DNA of 64,000 nucleotides, from the NCBI RefSeq assembly GCF_048773025.1, contig NC_133559.1:23962501-24026500 (forward strand), in the 5' to 3' direction. Numbering within the stretch: the first letter of the stretch is position 1; every line of letters starts with the position of its first letter. Positions 32,776 through 44,984 of this stretch are shown piece after piece. The DNA is from Camelus bactrianus (Eukaryota > Chordata > Mammalia > Artiodactyla > Camelidae). The position numbers and the translations under genes are program-made. The notes below the pieces were generated by a model that worked only from the letters and a program-made list of their open reading frames with translations, was not told where the DNA came from and did not search any database.

Positions 32776-34850
32776 ATCACTCTTATTCAACGTATTTTGA
32801 GAAGTTCTAGCCAGGGCAATAGGCAAGAAAGAGAAGTTAAATGTATCCTTATAGGAAGGAAGGAATAGAACTCTTTAATTTTTAGGTGACTGTACTATTT
32901 TCACAGAGACTCCCAAGGAACATACAAAAAAAAACTTGTAACTCATAGAATTAATAAGTGAGTTCATCAAGGTTGGAAGGTACGGATAAACATACAGAAA
33001 TTAATTATATTTTTATATACTAACAATGAACATGTAGACACCAAAATTTAAAACAATACCACTTGCAAAAACACACAAAAAAACTAACAAAATAGATACA
33101 AAATTTACATGCTCAAACTTTAAAATGCTGATGAAAGAAATCAAAGGAGATTTGAATGAATGGAAAGACATACATTGTTCATGGACTGTAAGACTCGAAT
33201 AGTAAAGATGCTAACTTTTCCCAAATCGATATATGTTTGATGCATTTTCCTACAAAATCTCGAAAAATATTTTGTAGATGTAAATAAGATTACAGTAAAA
33301 CAAATATGGAAAAGTGAAGGAACTAGAATAAGCTGAAAAAATTTTTGACTAAGGATAAAGTGTGAGGAATCATTCTACTTGATTCTGAGTCATATACCAC
33401 AGTAATCAAGACAGATTTTGGTGGAGAAACTGACAAATAGGTCAGTGGAACAGAAGAGCCAGATATAGACTCACATAAATATGCCCAATTGATTTAAGAC
33501 AAAGGTGCAAAATAATTCAATGAAGGAAAGAAAGCTTTTTCAACAAATGGTAATAGATGAGTTGCATAGCCAAAGGTAAAAGAAAAAGAAAAAAAAAAAA
33601 AAAAGAAGAAGAACATTGACCTAGGTTTTATCCCTTCTTTATAAAGTTTTTGGAAAACAGCATAGAAACAGCTTCAGAATCTAACAGTTAGGCAAAGAGT
33701 TCTTAGATCTGAAACAAACAAAAAAAAAGCACAATACATAAAAGGAAAAGTTGATAAATTGAACTATATCAAAATTTTTGAATTGTGTTCTGCAAAAAGA
33801 TCTGGTTAAGAGGATGAGAAGAAAATCTACAGCCTGGGTGAAAATACGTGTAAACCCCATATTCAGTGAAGAACCAGCATGTAGAGCACTGTCAGCTCAA
33901 TAGCAAAAACAGCTAAGACAGATAAAGTAAAAACACACAAAAAAGTGAATGCAATTAAACAATGAGCAAAATACATACAGAGACATTTTGGTAAAGCACA
34001 TTTACAGATGGCAAATAAGCCTAAGAAAAGATGTTCAACATTATTAGTCATTAGAGGCATGAATATTAAAATCACAATGAGATCACTATGTATCGATTAG
34101 AATGGCTACAGTCAAAAATAGCGAGAACACCCAAGGCCGGCAAAGATGTAGAAAAGCTGCATCACTCTTGCACGGCTGATGGGAATGTAAGATGGTACAG
34201 CCGCTCTGTAAAATGTTTGGCACTTCCTTAAAACTAAACATGCAACTACCACACAACCCAGAAACTGCACTCCTGGGCATTCATCCCAGAGAAATGAAAA
34301 CTGATATTCACACAGAAACCTACATGGATGTTCACAGCAGGTTTATGTGTGATTTCCCCAACTCCACACAACTCAGCTGTCCTTCAGTGGGGGAGCAGTT
34401 AAACAAACCATAGTGGTGCATCATACCGTGGAATGCTGCTCAACAATAAAAAGGAAAAAACTACTGGTGCCTGCAGCAACCTGAGTGAATCTTCAGAGAA
34501 TTATGCTGAGTGAAAAAAGCAATCCCCAAAGGTTGCACATTATATGATTTTGTTTATGCAACATTCCTGCAATGACAAAATTATAAAAATGCACAACAGA
34601 TTAGTGTCTGTCAGAAGTTCCAGAGAGGGGAGGGGCAGAAGGTAAGTGGGATCCTTGTGGTAATGGAAATGCTCTGCATCTTGACTGAATCACTGTCAGT
34701 ATCCTGGTTGTGATATTGTACTATAGTTTTAGAAGATGTTGCCATTGAGGAAAACTGAATAAAGGGTAATATAGATCTCTCTGTATTATTTTTTACAAGT
34801 TCATGTGAATTTAGATTTATTTCAAAATAAAAAAGTTGGGTTTTTTTTTA
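32776..34850 (+). mobile_element. L1MB/MC-type LINE, ORF2 3' half and complete 3' UTR
   Basis: ORF2 resumes at AGTTCTAGCCAGGGCAATAGG and continues through ATAGAATTAATAAGTGAGTTC, GTAATCAAGACAGATTTTGG, GCAAATAAGCCTAAGAAAAG and TTCAACATTATTAGTCATTAG. The 3' UTR is complete (TATCCTGGTTGTGATATTG, AAGATGTTGCCATTGAGG, CTGTATTATTTTTTACAAG, TTTATTTCAAAATAAAAAAG). It carries the inverted block to its left. The minus-strand frames at 33863-34280 are only its antisense. Confidence 0.9.
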
Positions 34851-34869
34851 AGTATACAGACAACATAGG

Positions 34870-35170
34870 CTTGAGACCTGAATTCTTTAACTTTCATCCA
34901 TCAACTTTAGGCAAGCCTTTTTCCCTTCTCTGGCCTTCAGTTTCCCTGCCTGTGGAGCAAATGGCAAAGTGAGCTCAAAGTTCACTCCATTTTGACATTA
35001 TGTATAAAAATAGAAAGCAAAAGCAGGATGAAGGAAGTGCACACACAGTGATAAGTATTACCAGCCTTGCCCACCTGACAGAGCTGTTTTGAGAATCATA
35101 TGAGATAGAATCTCTGGAGGTACTCTGAAAATGGAATGGCATCATACCAATGTTACTTATTATTGCATTC
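34870..35170 (-). repeat. MIR SINE, degenerate
   Basis: TAGGCAAGCCTTTTTCCC, TCTGGCCTTCAGTTTCCC, AGCTGTTTTGAGAATCATATG and GGTACTCTGAAAATGG keep the reverse-strand MIR order, with an unrelated ~80-base stretch between. Confidence 0.55.
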
Positions 35171-36460
35171 TTCTTAGGCACAAAAGGAGGAAGGGGACCT
35201 GCATACATCCTAAAGAACATAGAAGTCAATAAATAATTGGGTTAAACTGCCTGGGGTTATCCTGTGGGAAGAGTAACACCTGGTAGGGCTTTATCTCCTC
35301 CTGTCTCTAGCCTTGTACCTCCTGCCACTACTATTGCCACCTACAGCTTCCAGAGGCTGGACAGAGATCCTTGCAGACCAAGGATGTAAGGTCTGCAAGC
35401 CTCCCACATCCACACAGTAGGGAGGAGGACCATTAGTAAACATAACAACAAGAAATCTCCCCAAATCTAATCACATCTGTCAGTACCCATACTCAGCACA
35501 TGATCTACCTCATCCATTTCGAGAAAAAAGCAGAGTAATATTTTATAGATTGGTACGCAAGAGAAGCAGGAACAATGGAATAAGAACTAGAGATGTCAAG
35601 TCATCCAATGAGCAATGGCAAGACATATGATGAGCCCCGGGGCGCTCAAGAAGGCATTCTAGTCAAGGTCAACCACAAAGTCAGAAAGACAGAGAAATAA
35701 AGGAAGAAAGGAAAAGACAGAGGTAACTCCGCAGCACAGCAGTCTGGAGAATTACAGGTGCTTTCTGAGATCGGGCATGCAGGGAAAAGGGTAGTCCAAC
35801 ACCACCAGCGAAGACATTAACTTCCTACCCATCATAAAGACACAGCAGCTGCCACTCAGAGGTAAATTTATAACCCCTTAATTCCAGAGATACGCAGCAG
35901 GAGACAGCCTGCCTACTCTGCCAAAGAGAGGGAAGATGGAAGGGTTTGTTTCATTTCTTCTAGGGTACCTGAAGTAAAAGAAGAAAGAGAAAAGAGATCT
36001 TAGGACACTTAAGAGACAGAAATGATGGGAAAAGCCACTGACCTTCATTGAATTAGATATGATGCCTTCCTGAGCCCAGCGCCTTAACACCTCTAAGACA
36101 ACCAAGGACAGAGCTTCCTGCAAAAGGAACTAGAGAAAGCTGGTACATGATTGGGTGGAAGAAAAAATCCCTTTGCCTCAATTGGTCGTGGACATTAATT
36201 ATTCAAATAATTCCCAGTTTCTCACTTACTGACACTTAAAAGTAAAGAAAGACCAACTTTGTACGTTTTCAGAACTTTTAGAATTTTATAGAAGCACCTG
36301 ACAAAAAGGAAATGCAAAACTTTTCAAAGGAAAAGTTAAAATTTGTCAGCAAAGGGCATTATTTAGCAAATGGCCCATTCCAGGATGCAAGAGAGGATTC
36401 TCAACACCTTCAAAAGACACAATGCAACTTAGAAAAAACTACTTCCAGATGGAAGATTGT
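35171..36460. other. Unannotated non-coding stretch
   Basis: No recognised repeat or exon. The longest frame (35878-36123, minus) has no family resemblance. Confidence 0.4.
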
Positions 36461-36461
36461 T

Positions 36462-36830
36462 CTTTTTACCAGCTTTATTTAGACAAAATAATTGATATAT
36501 AACATTGTGTATATTTAATAAGGTATACAATGTGATGATTTGCTATCCTATACATTGTGAAATGATTATTGGTTAACACCTCCACGACCTCACAGTTACG
36601 TTTGTGTGCGTGTGTGGTGAGAACATTTCTGATCTCAAGTATATAATACAGTATTGTTAACTCTATGACCATACTGTACATTAGATCCCCAAAACTTACT
36701 CATCTTGTAACTGGAAGTTTGTACCTTTTAGACCAAAATCTCCCCATCTCCCCATCTCCCCAACTCGCAGTCCCTGGCAACCACCATATTACTTTGTTTC
36801 TCGGAGTTCAGGGTTTTTTAGTTGGAAGAT
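36462..36830 (-). mobile_element. L1 3' UTR fragment
   Basis: Reverse-strand L1 3' UTR: TACCAGCTTTATTTAGACAA, AATTGATATATAACATTGTG, ATACATTGTGAAATGATT, TTGTAACTGGAAGTTTGTACC, and CCCTGGCAACCACCATATTA. The CCCCATCTCCCCATCTCCCC run is a local triplication within it. Confidence 0.85.
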
Positions 36831-37085
36831 TATTCTTAACTAAGTTTAATACCATTTCAATTCACATATTGCTAGCACTCTATGAGAAAATATTAATTTA
36901 TTTTTTTAATTTTAAAACTGTCTAAATGAAACAAGTTTGTAATCAAGAACAAACCAAGAGCTCTATGTATAATGTATAGATAATGATTATCTTATAGATT
37001 TTAATTTATTAAAGACTGCTCATAGATTACATAAATATGTATATACGTTTATAGAATATTTGAAATTGAGATTTTTTTCCTCTTG

Positions 37086-37178
37086 GTTCCAAATATATTC
37101 ATTTAATAAATTTACATGAAGCCCTGTTATACGGTCAGCAGTATACTGGGCACAGGGTTGCAAAGATGACTACGATAC
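37086..37178 (-). mobile_element. L2 3' end fragment
   Basis: ATATTCATTTAATAAATTTA, CAGTATACTGGGCACAGG and TTGCAAAGATGACTACGA match the reverse-strand L2 tail (TTTATTGAGC..., GGGGATACAAAGATGAATAAG). It is cut by the miniature transposon that starts at 37180. Confidence 0.5.
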
Positions 37179-37179
37179 A

Positions 37180-37417
37180 CAGTTGACCCTTGAACAACAT
37201 GGGTTTGAACTGTGTAGCTCCATTTATATGCAGGTGTTTTTCAATAAATACATCCTACAGCCCTGCACATACTGCAGTTGGTGGGCTGAATCCATAGATG
37301 CATAAGTGCAAATAGAAAGGCCAATTGTACAGCTATATGTGGATTTTTGACTGTACAGAGGATCAGGGCCCCTGACCTCCCCACACCCACCCAGGCATGC
37401 TGTTCAAAGGTCAACTG
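37180..37417. mobile_element. Tigger-type miniature DNA transposon (MER2/MER28 group), complete ends
   Basis: A 238-base element with matching inverted termini. The left end begins CAGTTGACCCTTGAACAAC and the right end is ...GTTCAAAGGTCAACTG. The first 22 bases pair with 2 mismatches. TA follows the right end and CA (a mutated TA) precedes the left, as expected for Tc1/mariner-type insertion. It has no coding capacity and must have been moved by a transposase in trans. The CAGTTGACCCTTGAAC terminus is the hallmark of a Tigger subgroup; the exact family name is uncertain. Confidence 0.88.
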
Positions 37418-40125
37418 TATAGTCAAATATGGGAGAGAGATGGGTACTTCTTTCAAAAGTGGGCTGTTTGAGGATGATGGTTAAAAAAAAAAACGATGAT
37501 TAAAAAGAAGGATGATTAAACTCTCCAGCTGATGGAGAAGGTGCAGTAGAAGAATGGAGTGGTGGTGGAAACAAAGGGGAGGCAGTCAAAAAAAGTCCAT
37601 GATCACTCTTTAATTATAACATATATCTGGCTTGAAATGGGAGGAGGAATTGTATAGGCAGGAGCCAGGCGAGTGATCCATTCTTGCTGAAAATATTCCC
37701 AGATAATGATTATAGTTATTTCCCTGGTACTCCGTGGCTGTATTTGATTTACTTCCCCAAAACATAAGAGCAACATTAGACGGGTTTCTTCCACGGAACT
37801 TGCTTTACTGAGTTTGACAATACTTGTGAATTTTTCACTGTAATTTCCTCCCCCCCAGCTTTTCTTAACATAGTATTTATCTGCAAGTAACTGCAAGGTG
37901 TAATCATCTTGATTCAAGCCATGATAACCTCAGATTTCCTGGCCTTTTATCTCTTTCCTATTACGTTGGAAGTGACCGGAAATATCGGTGACTCTAAAGC
38001 CAACATGTATGAAGATGGTTGTTGGACAGGCTCTTCCTGCCAGGTCTAAATTCTATTTCCTGTTGCTGGCCTGAAACATGACTCTTGCTCTGTTTCCTCT
38101 TGCGGTATTTCCCAAGACAACTGAGTCAGGATACCAAGTTGCTTTTAGAGAAAACTGCATGAGACCATCTACAACGGGAATTTCATATTAGAAACAAAGA
38201 GAATCTATCTGCAGTCAGAAGCCCATTTAGCTTAGGAGGAGGCAAGGGTAAAACCAACGCCACTGGCTGAAAGTCCCAAGCCCACAATTCTCTCCTATAT
38301 TCACACTTTCCTATTATGCACTTGGAGACATGCCCATGCCCTGATGAACAACTGCATTCTGCATTTTGCATTCTGCTTTGTTTGTGGAGACCTGGAGAGA
38401 TTTGTGGACACTGGGATAAATTATGCAAGGTGATGTGACTATTCTTTACTGTTCTGGGTGATGAGAGCTGGAAACCCGTGGACATCTAGAGAAATTATTT
38501 TCAGAAAATGAGCAGTGGTGGCAGATCATGTGATGAACTCCAGAACAGAAATAAATTATGGTCTGAAACAGCTTGGACATTCATTATTTCTGATGGAGCT
38601 GGGCCCTCATTTGGGTTTGGAGACTCTAGTGATGTATGTATCTCAAGCAGAAAATTCCTCAACTCTGTGTTACAAAATGAACTCATGAGCTGAAGGTAAG
38701 GTGTGAGCCACTGACCATCCTAAATTTGAGAGAAGTTGTTTGCCTTGCTGTCTCCATATTTACAATGCATTCCAGAAGGGTCCTGAGAATTAACCCCTTC
38801 GTCAGTACATTAAGTCGCAGGAAACTGTTTTAGACTGGGTTACCAGAATTTGGAAGTCCTTCCTCTAAATTCATGAAGCCAGTTAGACACAGAAATTTCT
38901 CACAAGGGTAATTTGAAAGGCTTTTTAATAGGAACAACAGATCTTATGTTTCATTGGATAAAGCCATTAAGATTTGAACATTTCACTTGGGGCCACTGTC
39001 CATGTATAATGAACCAACTGGAAGATGTCCTGTCTTGATTACATGAGGAAAGTCTAGGTAATCTTCCAATGTTGACTTTGCATGAATCATGGCTTCCATC
39101 TCAGAATAAGCTATTCAAAAACCAAAATGGAAAGTTTCCGTTTGCTGGCATAAAATAACACTCCTTTCTTCCATCCTTTCCTGATAACAACTATCTCAGG
39201 AAAGGAAGCACACTTTTTTCCCATCAATTTGGATCTCAGCTCTGGCCTCACGCCCTTTGGGTCTGGTTATGTTCAGGAACATCTGGGAATGTGTTCAGTG
39301 GCAGGTGTAATCACTTGCACTTTTATACCTCTGAGCATCAATCTTCTGAATCCTTGGTCCAAGGTTGTGGCACGGCAGAATATGACAATAAAGGTCACCT
39401 AGCTGTGGGTGTGCGTGTCTCATCCTTGTGTCAGGAGACTCAGAGATGCTAATTCTGACTCAAGAACTTAAGCTTTAGGAAACTTAGCTTTTTCCACTGT
39501 TCTGCCAGAGCTGCTATCCTGACATATTTTAAAGCAGTGCCTGCTCAGCAGAAGGACCACTGCTGGCACACACTGCTGTCTCTAGCAGGCAAAGCACGAT
39601 GCTCTCTGCCTGCGGCATCTGTGCAGCTTGGGACCCTTGGCCTGACTGCCTCCCCTGGAGATCCCAGCCCCTCCAACTCAAGCATGTACCTTATAAGGTT
39701 TTCCAGGGGAGCCAAAAACAGTAAATAAGCAAATCTTCTGCTGGGGCTGAGTTAACTGACCCCCTTTATAAAGAAATAGATACAGGCCTTGTACAGAAAA
39801 CCACACTCTGAGCTGGCCTGCTGACCCAGGCACACCGGGTCGCCGGAAGCATCTCCCCCTGACTTACTGGTGAGTGCAGATGACCTGGGATGGCTTGAGG
39901 CTGGCTTATTAGTCAGCCCTACTGTGACCCCCCCCCCCCACCGAGATCACTGATAACAAATGCTCAAGTACCCAGGTGGTACCCACAGCAGTTTGCCCTC
40001 AACAGCCAATGACTCAGCTGACTGGTAGCATTCCCTGTCTACGCCTATAGCAATGGGCTTAGGGCGCAGCAAAAACAACCAGGAGCATGCACACGAGAGT
40101 GGGGAAGAGCTTTGGATCCAGGTGT
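37418..40125. other. Unannotated, LINE-poor non-coding stretch
   Basis: No repeat I can name. It contains a purine-rich patch with repeated GATGATTAAA units (37478-37520), a C12 run at about 39930-39941, and opposed 61-codon frames at 38501-38693. There are no convincing exons. Confidence 0.4.
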
Positions 40126-40129
40126 ATAG

Positions 40130-40490
40130 GATTCGGGCTTTGACTATAGAATTTACCATCCGAGTAACCTACCGCAAGTTACTTTAAACTTCCTAATTCT
40201 TGATTTTTCTCATCCATCTATTCACTTGTTGTTGTGGCAAACGCATACTGAGCAACTACTTAGTGTGAGAGGGGCCAGGAAGCAATGAACAAAGTTGCAG
40301 GAAGACTGCAGTCTAGTTGGGGGAGACAACGAACAAAATAAATCAGCAAAACAAAGTAATGTCAGAGCAAAGGGGCCTTGGAATAAAGCAGCACCTACTT
40401 CTTAGAACTGTTGTGCAGATTAAATGAAATAATATCTGGCCCTAACCACATTCTAATATTGCAACTGACACCATTATCAGGAAGGTACTA
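40130..40490 (-). repeat. MIR SINE split by an L2 insertion
   Basis: The left part (40130-40210) has TTCGGGCTTTGACTATAG, CGCAAGTTACTTTAAACTTC and TTGATTTTTCTCATCCAT. The right part (40382-40490) has AGAACTGTTGTGCAGATTAAATG, TATCTGGCCCTAACCAC and CACCATTATCA. Together they give one ordered minus-strand MIR. The 171 bases between belong to L2. Confidence 0.75.
40211..40381 (-). mobile_element. L2 3' end inserted in the MIR
   Basis: CTATTCACTTGTTGTTGTGG, CATACTGAGCAACTACTTAG, GAGGGGCCAGGAAGCAATGAAC, AGTCTAGTTGGGGGAGACAACG and AATAAATCAGCAAAAC follow the reverse-strand L2 tail. Confidence 0.65.
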
Positions 40491-41031
40491 ATAGGAAACA
40501 GAAATTATTTCTGCTTGGAGTCCATCCTCTCTGACAAGTTTATAATCTACCACGTTGGGGAAAGCAGGAGTGCAAAGGGATGGAACAGAGATGACACAAA
40601 ATGTGACCTGCAGGGGATCACTGCTCTGTCCCAAGCCTCCCACAACCTTCTCCTTTCTCCTTCCATAAATCTAAAGACTCAGGTCCTCTCAAGACCCGCC
40701 ATGACCCACCCAGAGCAAGACAAAGGGTCCTCTTCTCCAGTGCTGACTGCCAAGTAGAATGTAGTCTCTTCCTGACTCCTCTTATGATATGATGCAAAAC
40801 AAGTTTTGAGCCCTTTTTACTTAATAACTTTTTTCTGCTATCTCCACAGGAAAGCAATCATTTAACCATAATTATAAAAATTATAAATGTGGGGAATTAC
40901 AAAGCCTTCAGCAGCCCTGTCCATGGTCTGTGTTCCTGACTTCAGAGGTGCTCAGAGACCAAACATCCTCCGTCCTACTCTCTCTTTCCTCCAGACCCTA
41001 CCTTCAGTCTCCCATCCTTTTCTAGGTCCCT
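40491..41031. other. Unannotated non-coding stretch
   Basis: No recognised feature. The antisense pair of 79-80-codon frames at 40515-40857 is not supported by any domain. Confidence 0.4.
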
Positions 41032-41195
41032 AAGACTTTGAAACTGTGGTCCGTGGCCCAGGAACACCAGCATCATCTGAGGACTGGTTAAAAATTCAGA
41101 AGCTCAGAACTTCTGAATGAAAATCTTCATTTTAACAAGACACTCAGGAGACTTGTATGCACATTAAAATTCAAGGAGCACTAGCTCCCTTCCTC
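41032..41195 (-). mobile_element. MER5A-type hAT miniature transposon
   Basis: TTTGAAACTGTGGTCCGTGG, ACACCAGCATCATCTGAGGAC, TGGTTAAAAATTCAGAAGCTC, AACTTCTGAATGAAAATC and CATTTTAACAAGACACTCAGG, then TATGCACATTAAAATTCAAGG. This is the MER5A order (CACTTTGAGAACC-type end, CTTGTTAGAAATGC, ACTGAATCAG, TTTTAACAAG). Non-autonomous hAT-Charlie derivative. Confidence 0.82.
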
Positions 41196-41269
41196 TTTCA
41201 GAGTGAAGACAGGATAATAAGGGTTAAATAATAATAATGATAAAACAATAGCACTATTACTGTTACCAC

Positions 41270-41365
41270 CAATAATACTAATAGGATGTGCTGACAGTAT
41301 ACTACTTGAAAGAACATGGTAAGGGCTTTCCACTCCTTAGACCTTTTAACTAATAACTATTCTAG
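41270..41365 (+). repeat. MIR-like fragment, weak
   Basis: Alternates resembling MIR 5' half: CAATAATACTAATAGG, GTGCTGACAGTATACTAC, GGTAAGGGCTTTCCACTCC and TTTTAACTAATAACTATTC. Confidence 0.4.
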
Positions 41366-43264
41366 TGCCCCGCTGTCTCAGTGAATTTCAGGATTTTTCT
41401 GTCTCAGGATGTCCCTTCGTTTCATGCTGAACATGGGAAGACTCAGCTTCGCGCATAAACTCATAGAAAATCCATGGATGCAGGATCCAGCAGGGCACAA
41501 TGTCCACACAGACAGTAATGAGGGGAGCTGCTGTCGGAGTGGGCCAGACAAGCAGGCGGCCACGGGGAGACTCCCAAGGACCAGAGCTGAGGGCGCAGAG
41601 CCAAACAGGAAGGAGAACAGAGGAGGCTAAGCACCGGGAACAAGCAAAGGACGGCTAGTGAGGCCACCTGTCCCAGATCCACCACCCTCTTGAGTCCATC
41701 CCAAGAGAGCTCAGCCTTGGACCTGCAGGCAAAGGTAGTAACATAAAGAAACACACACTAACCTGATTCAAGGTATGTAGGCAGAGTCAAGGGAGGGCAG
41801 GAGATAGGTAGAGATGGGATGAGAGTCCAGGTCTTTGACTCCAAGTCCGTGACTCTCTCCTCTACTCTGACACTGCCTTATCTGTGTCTATACATTCTGC
41901 TGACCCTCAAATTGTAAGGACAAAAGTCCCAGGAATGGCAGGACACTGTAGTTGGGCAGATGGCTGGGCCACAACAAATGAAGCCAAGGCTGTGTGTTCA
42001 ATCTCCATATGGACCAGGCCATAGTGGTCCACGTCCTCAGACAAGACCCCTTAGAGCTGTGTCACTGTCCTGCCAGGAGTGAGTGGGAAAGTGGCCACTG
42101 ATGAATGCAGATGCCCCCCAGTACAGCACACATCGTACCCCTGAGGGCCGGCAGTATTATCAAGTAGGAAAGATCACTGTATTAGGTCACGTTCTCCTTG
42201 AAATCAGAATGAATAATCTAAGCAGGACCCAGTACGGTGATGAACACATCGTGGGAAAGAAGTGTTCGATCACTGAAGAAGAGACACAGAGTCATCTCTG
42301 GACTAACCTGGGGAAAGGGTTAACTTTACAATTCCTCAACCTAAGTCTGTTTTTACTCAGGCTTGTCCCACTGTTCAAAGAAAGAAAAATGAAGGCCAAA
42401 TAGATAGGATCCTATCTCTCCTCCTTGGATGTGGGAGCTTTTTCCTTCTGCTGTTACAGCCCTAATCCCACAGACGTGAGTACGTCGTGCACATGTCTTA
42501 ACCCCCTACTATTCTATAAGCTCATGACGGGAAAGCACGAGCTTGATCTTTCTTCTCTCTTGTGTGCAACACAATGCCGAGAACAAAACAGGACCCAGCA
42601 AGCAACTGTTTAATTGGAACTGACTTTGAATCCCAAGCCCTCTGACCAGCTTGAACCTAGAGGCCAGCTGTGATAAACTCCACTCTGGGCTACACCTGTT
42701 CTCAAGACACCGTCTTTGCAGGTCATTCATCTCTGCTCAGAGATATGAACAGGTTCTAGCAGCTCCCAGTATCAGAACTGATGCTGGGGGTCAAAGCCCA
42801 AGCTCATTTGCGCTGTCAATCATCATCTCATATGCTTAACCTGAACAGGATATTGATCCTGATTGCCTGGAAACGCACTTGAAAACGGCTAGGTGACATT
42901 TCTCAGGAAAGACAGATGCTTTCAAGTCAATTAGAAGCATCAGAGGATTTGGCGCACAGAGGAGGAACTCACCTGAAAGGAGCACCTCCTGAGAATGTGG
43001 ATTAATTTGAGCCCCCCTTTACACACCGAATCCCCTAATAATCCCTGACATCTAAGAGATACGGCTGCTTGCCCCGTCACACATGCTGCCGTCAGAGTGC
43101 CATGGCTTTTTGCACCGGACCTATAGAACACAAAGTGGTTGTGACTGTCAGAAAGACAGATGCACAAAGTATTGACTCACTTGGAAAGCGAGTTAAGTAC
43201 GTAAAGCCTCAGGTTTGAAAGATGGTTGCTTTGGCTTTATAAATAAAACAGAATCCCTTCTGGT
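41366..43264. other. Unannotated non-coding stretch
   Basis: G+C richer than the LINE complexes, with several short frames (42083-42403, 106 codons, is the longest). None has a domain, a plausible start context or splice sites that I can defend. Confidence 0.4.
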
Positions 43265-43490
43265 TGCAAAGCACTCTGTACCTTTCAGACAACTTTCACC
43301 TCTTCTCTAATGACAATGGTGGCCACCCTGACCCTGTGAGAGAGCGTGGGCCATTAATTACATTCAGGTGAGAGATGAGGAAACCGGGCTCCCAAAAGAT
43401 AGGCTGACTTGACCAAATTCACACAAGTGGCTCCTGTCCGACTTTTAACTACAATCAGATTATGCCAGGGGTCTTTCCATTCAATCTCAC
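43265..43490 (+). repeat. MIR SINE
   Basis: Plus-strand MIR: GCAAAGCACTCTGTACCTTTC, CACCTCTTCTCTAATGACAA, GACCCTGTGAGAG, GAGATGAGGAAACCGGGCTC, GACTTGACCAAATTCACAC, AAGTGGCTCCTGTCCGAC. Confidence 0.72.
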
Positions 43491-44862
43491 AGGCTGTACC
43501 CTTGCGGGGGGGCCTTAAGAAAAGATACACCACGGGATGTTAGTTCTGTGCCTTAGAGTTAAACAAGTGGTTGGGAGGGTTCATTCACTGGGTCTGTCTG
43601 CAGCTGCAGCATCAGACTTAACAGTCAGGGAGACGGGAGAAAAGCAGGGGAGCTGCCTGGAACCTGGACTCCCAAAGACAGGTCAAACCCCCACGGGCAG
43701 GTTCTCCATGTACAGCCTGAAGCTTATACAACTGAGGAATGGCTCTTTCAGGAAAGAAAACAAAATGACAAATTCAAAGTAAGTGTAAAATTCAGTGTTT
43801 TAGAATGAGAAAGTAAATCACCATAAATTACCTCTTTTAAAGAGCTGACAAATATCACAAACACCAATTTTTTTAATTTTTAAAAATAACCTCGTACTTT
43901 TATTAACTACCTGACAAATCTCCGAACTGCTTCCTTTCCCATACATTATTAAATGCATAATCACTTCCTCCTATGGCAGTTGTAACAGTTACTATAGAGA
44001 GAATAGAAACATAATTTAGTCACTCCTCTGTATAATTGATGAGCACTTGTTTTCCATTATTGATAATTTAGAGAAGTTTCTTTCAGCTTCAGAACTTGTA
44101 ATTAGCAATGACATGTAAATTTTTAGGACTGTCGACAAATCCAGGAAAATTCCTGTCAAGTTTCTCTCAGATGTGAGCTGTAAGATTTAAGAGAATTTTG
44201 CATAGGCAAGCGTCTAACTCTGTCCATCTCAAATCTTGTTTCTCCTCTTCTGACCACGTCCATCCCATGCCAGGCACGTCTTCATATCCGGGTACAACCT
44301 CCAGCCCTACAACTTTGGAAGCTGGTGAGACGGCACAGCAGGTGGTAGAAGCATTCCTGGAAGCCATTCCCACGCTGGGGCAGCTGGCACTAACTTAATA
44401 TGCATGCGAGTGTCACATATTAACGCTGTATTAACATACCCACTAAACCCAAACTGAATGTCTCACCTCAGCTTCTCCTTAGCTGGATTCTAAAATGCCC
44501 AGGGACATTCCATGTCCCAACACAAGGGGAAGTTAGCATGGAACTTGGAATTGAAAAAGAGTGATCTTAATCAATTGCCATTTAAAAAAAAAAATTACTA
44601 GCCAGAATGTGCAATCATTGGACTATATTACTAGGGTCCTTCTCAATGCCATGGAGGGGGCCTCTGTCTGTGAGGAGCTCTGCAGAGGTTCCTTTTGCCC
44701 ATCAGCGGTTTTGCCCATTAATAATCAGAGGTCGCCAATCATTTCTACTCCTTTAAGAGGACAGAGGATTGACTTGGATTAGAGATGAATTCACAGGGAC
44801 TAAACATGGGTTCTCTGATCCTGATCCACAATGTCTGGATCTGCCACATCCATCCTCAGTAC
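43491..44862. other. Unannotated non-coding stretch
   Basis: No recognised repeat or exon. AT-rich at 43860-44150. An opposed pair of ~67-codon frames at 44167-44398 is unsupported. Confidence 0.4.
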
Positions 44863-44875
44863 AAGATGTGGGATA

Positions 44876-44971
44876 AGGGGGAGGGGTATAGCTCAGTGAT
44901 AGCGCACATGCTTAGCATGCATGAGGTCCATGGTTCCATCCCCAGTGCCTCCATTTAAAAAAAAAAAAAAA
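44876..44971 (+). repeat. Vic-1 camelid SINE (tRNA-derived)
   Basis: A 96-base SINE. The tRNA-like head (TATAGCTCAGTGATAGCGC as A box, GGTTCCATCCC as B box) is followed by CCAGTGCCTCCATTT and an A tail. A perfect 13-base target-site duplication, AAGATGTGGGATA, lies at 44863-44875 and 44972-44984, so insertion is recent and the boundaries are exact. The family is restricted to Camelidae. It is a retrotransposed repeat, not a tRNA gene. Confidence 0.95.
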
Positions 44972-44984
44972 AAGATGTGGGATA

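Noticed and set aside
33863-34280. Two minus-strand open frames
   Set aside because: Antisense to L1 ORF2.
38501-38698. Opposed 61-codon frames followed by AAGGTAAGG, which resembles a splice donor
   Set aside because: A single donor-like motif without an acceptor, domain or conservation evidence is not enough for an exon.
44876-44971. tRNA gene candidate (A and B box)
   Set aside because: A tail and target-site duplication show a retrotransposed Vic-1 SINE; the head does not close a normal acceptor stem.
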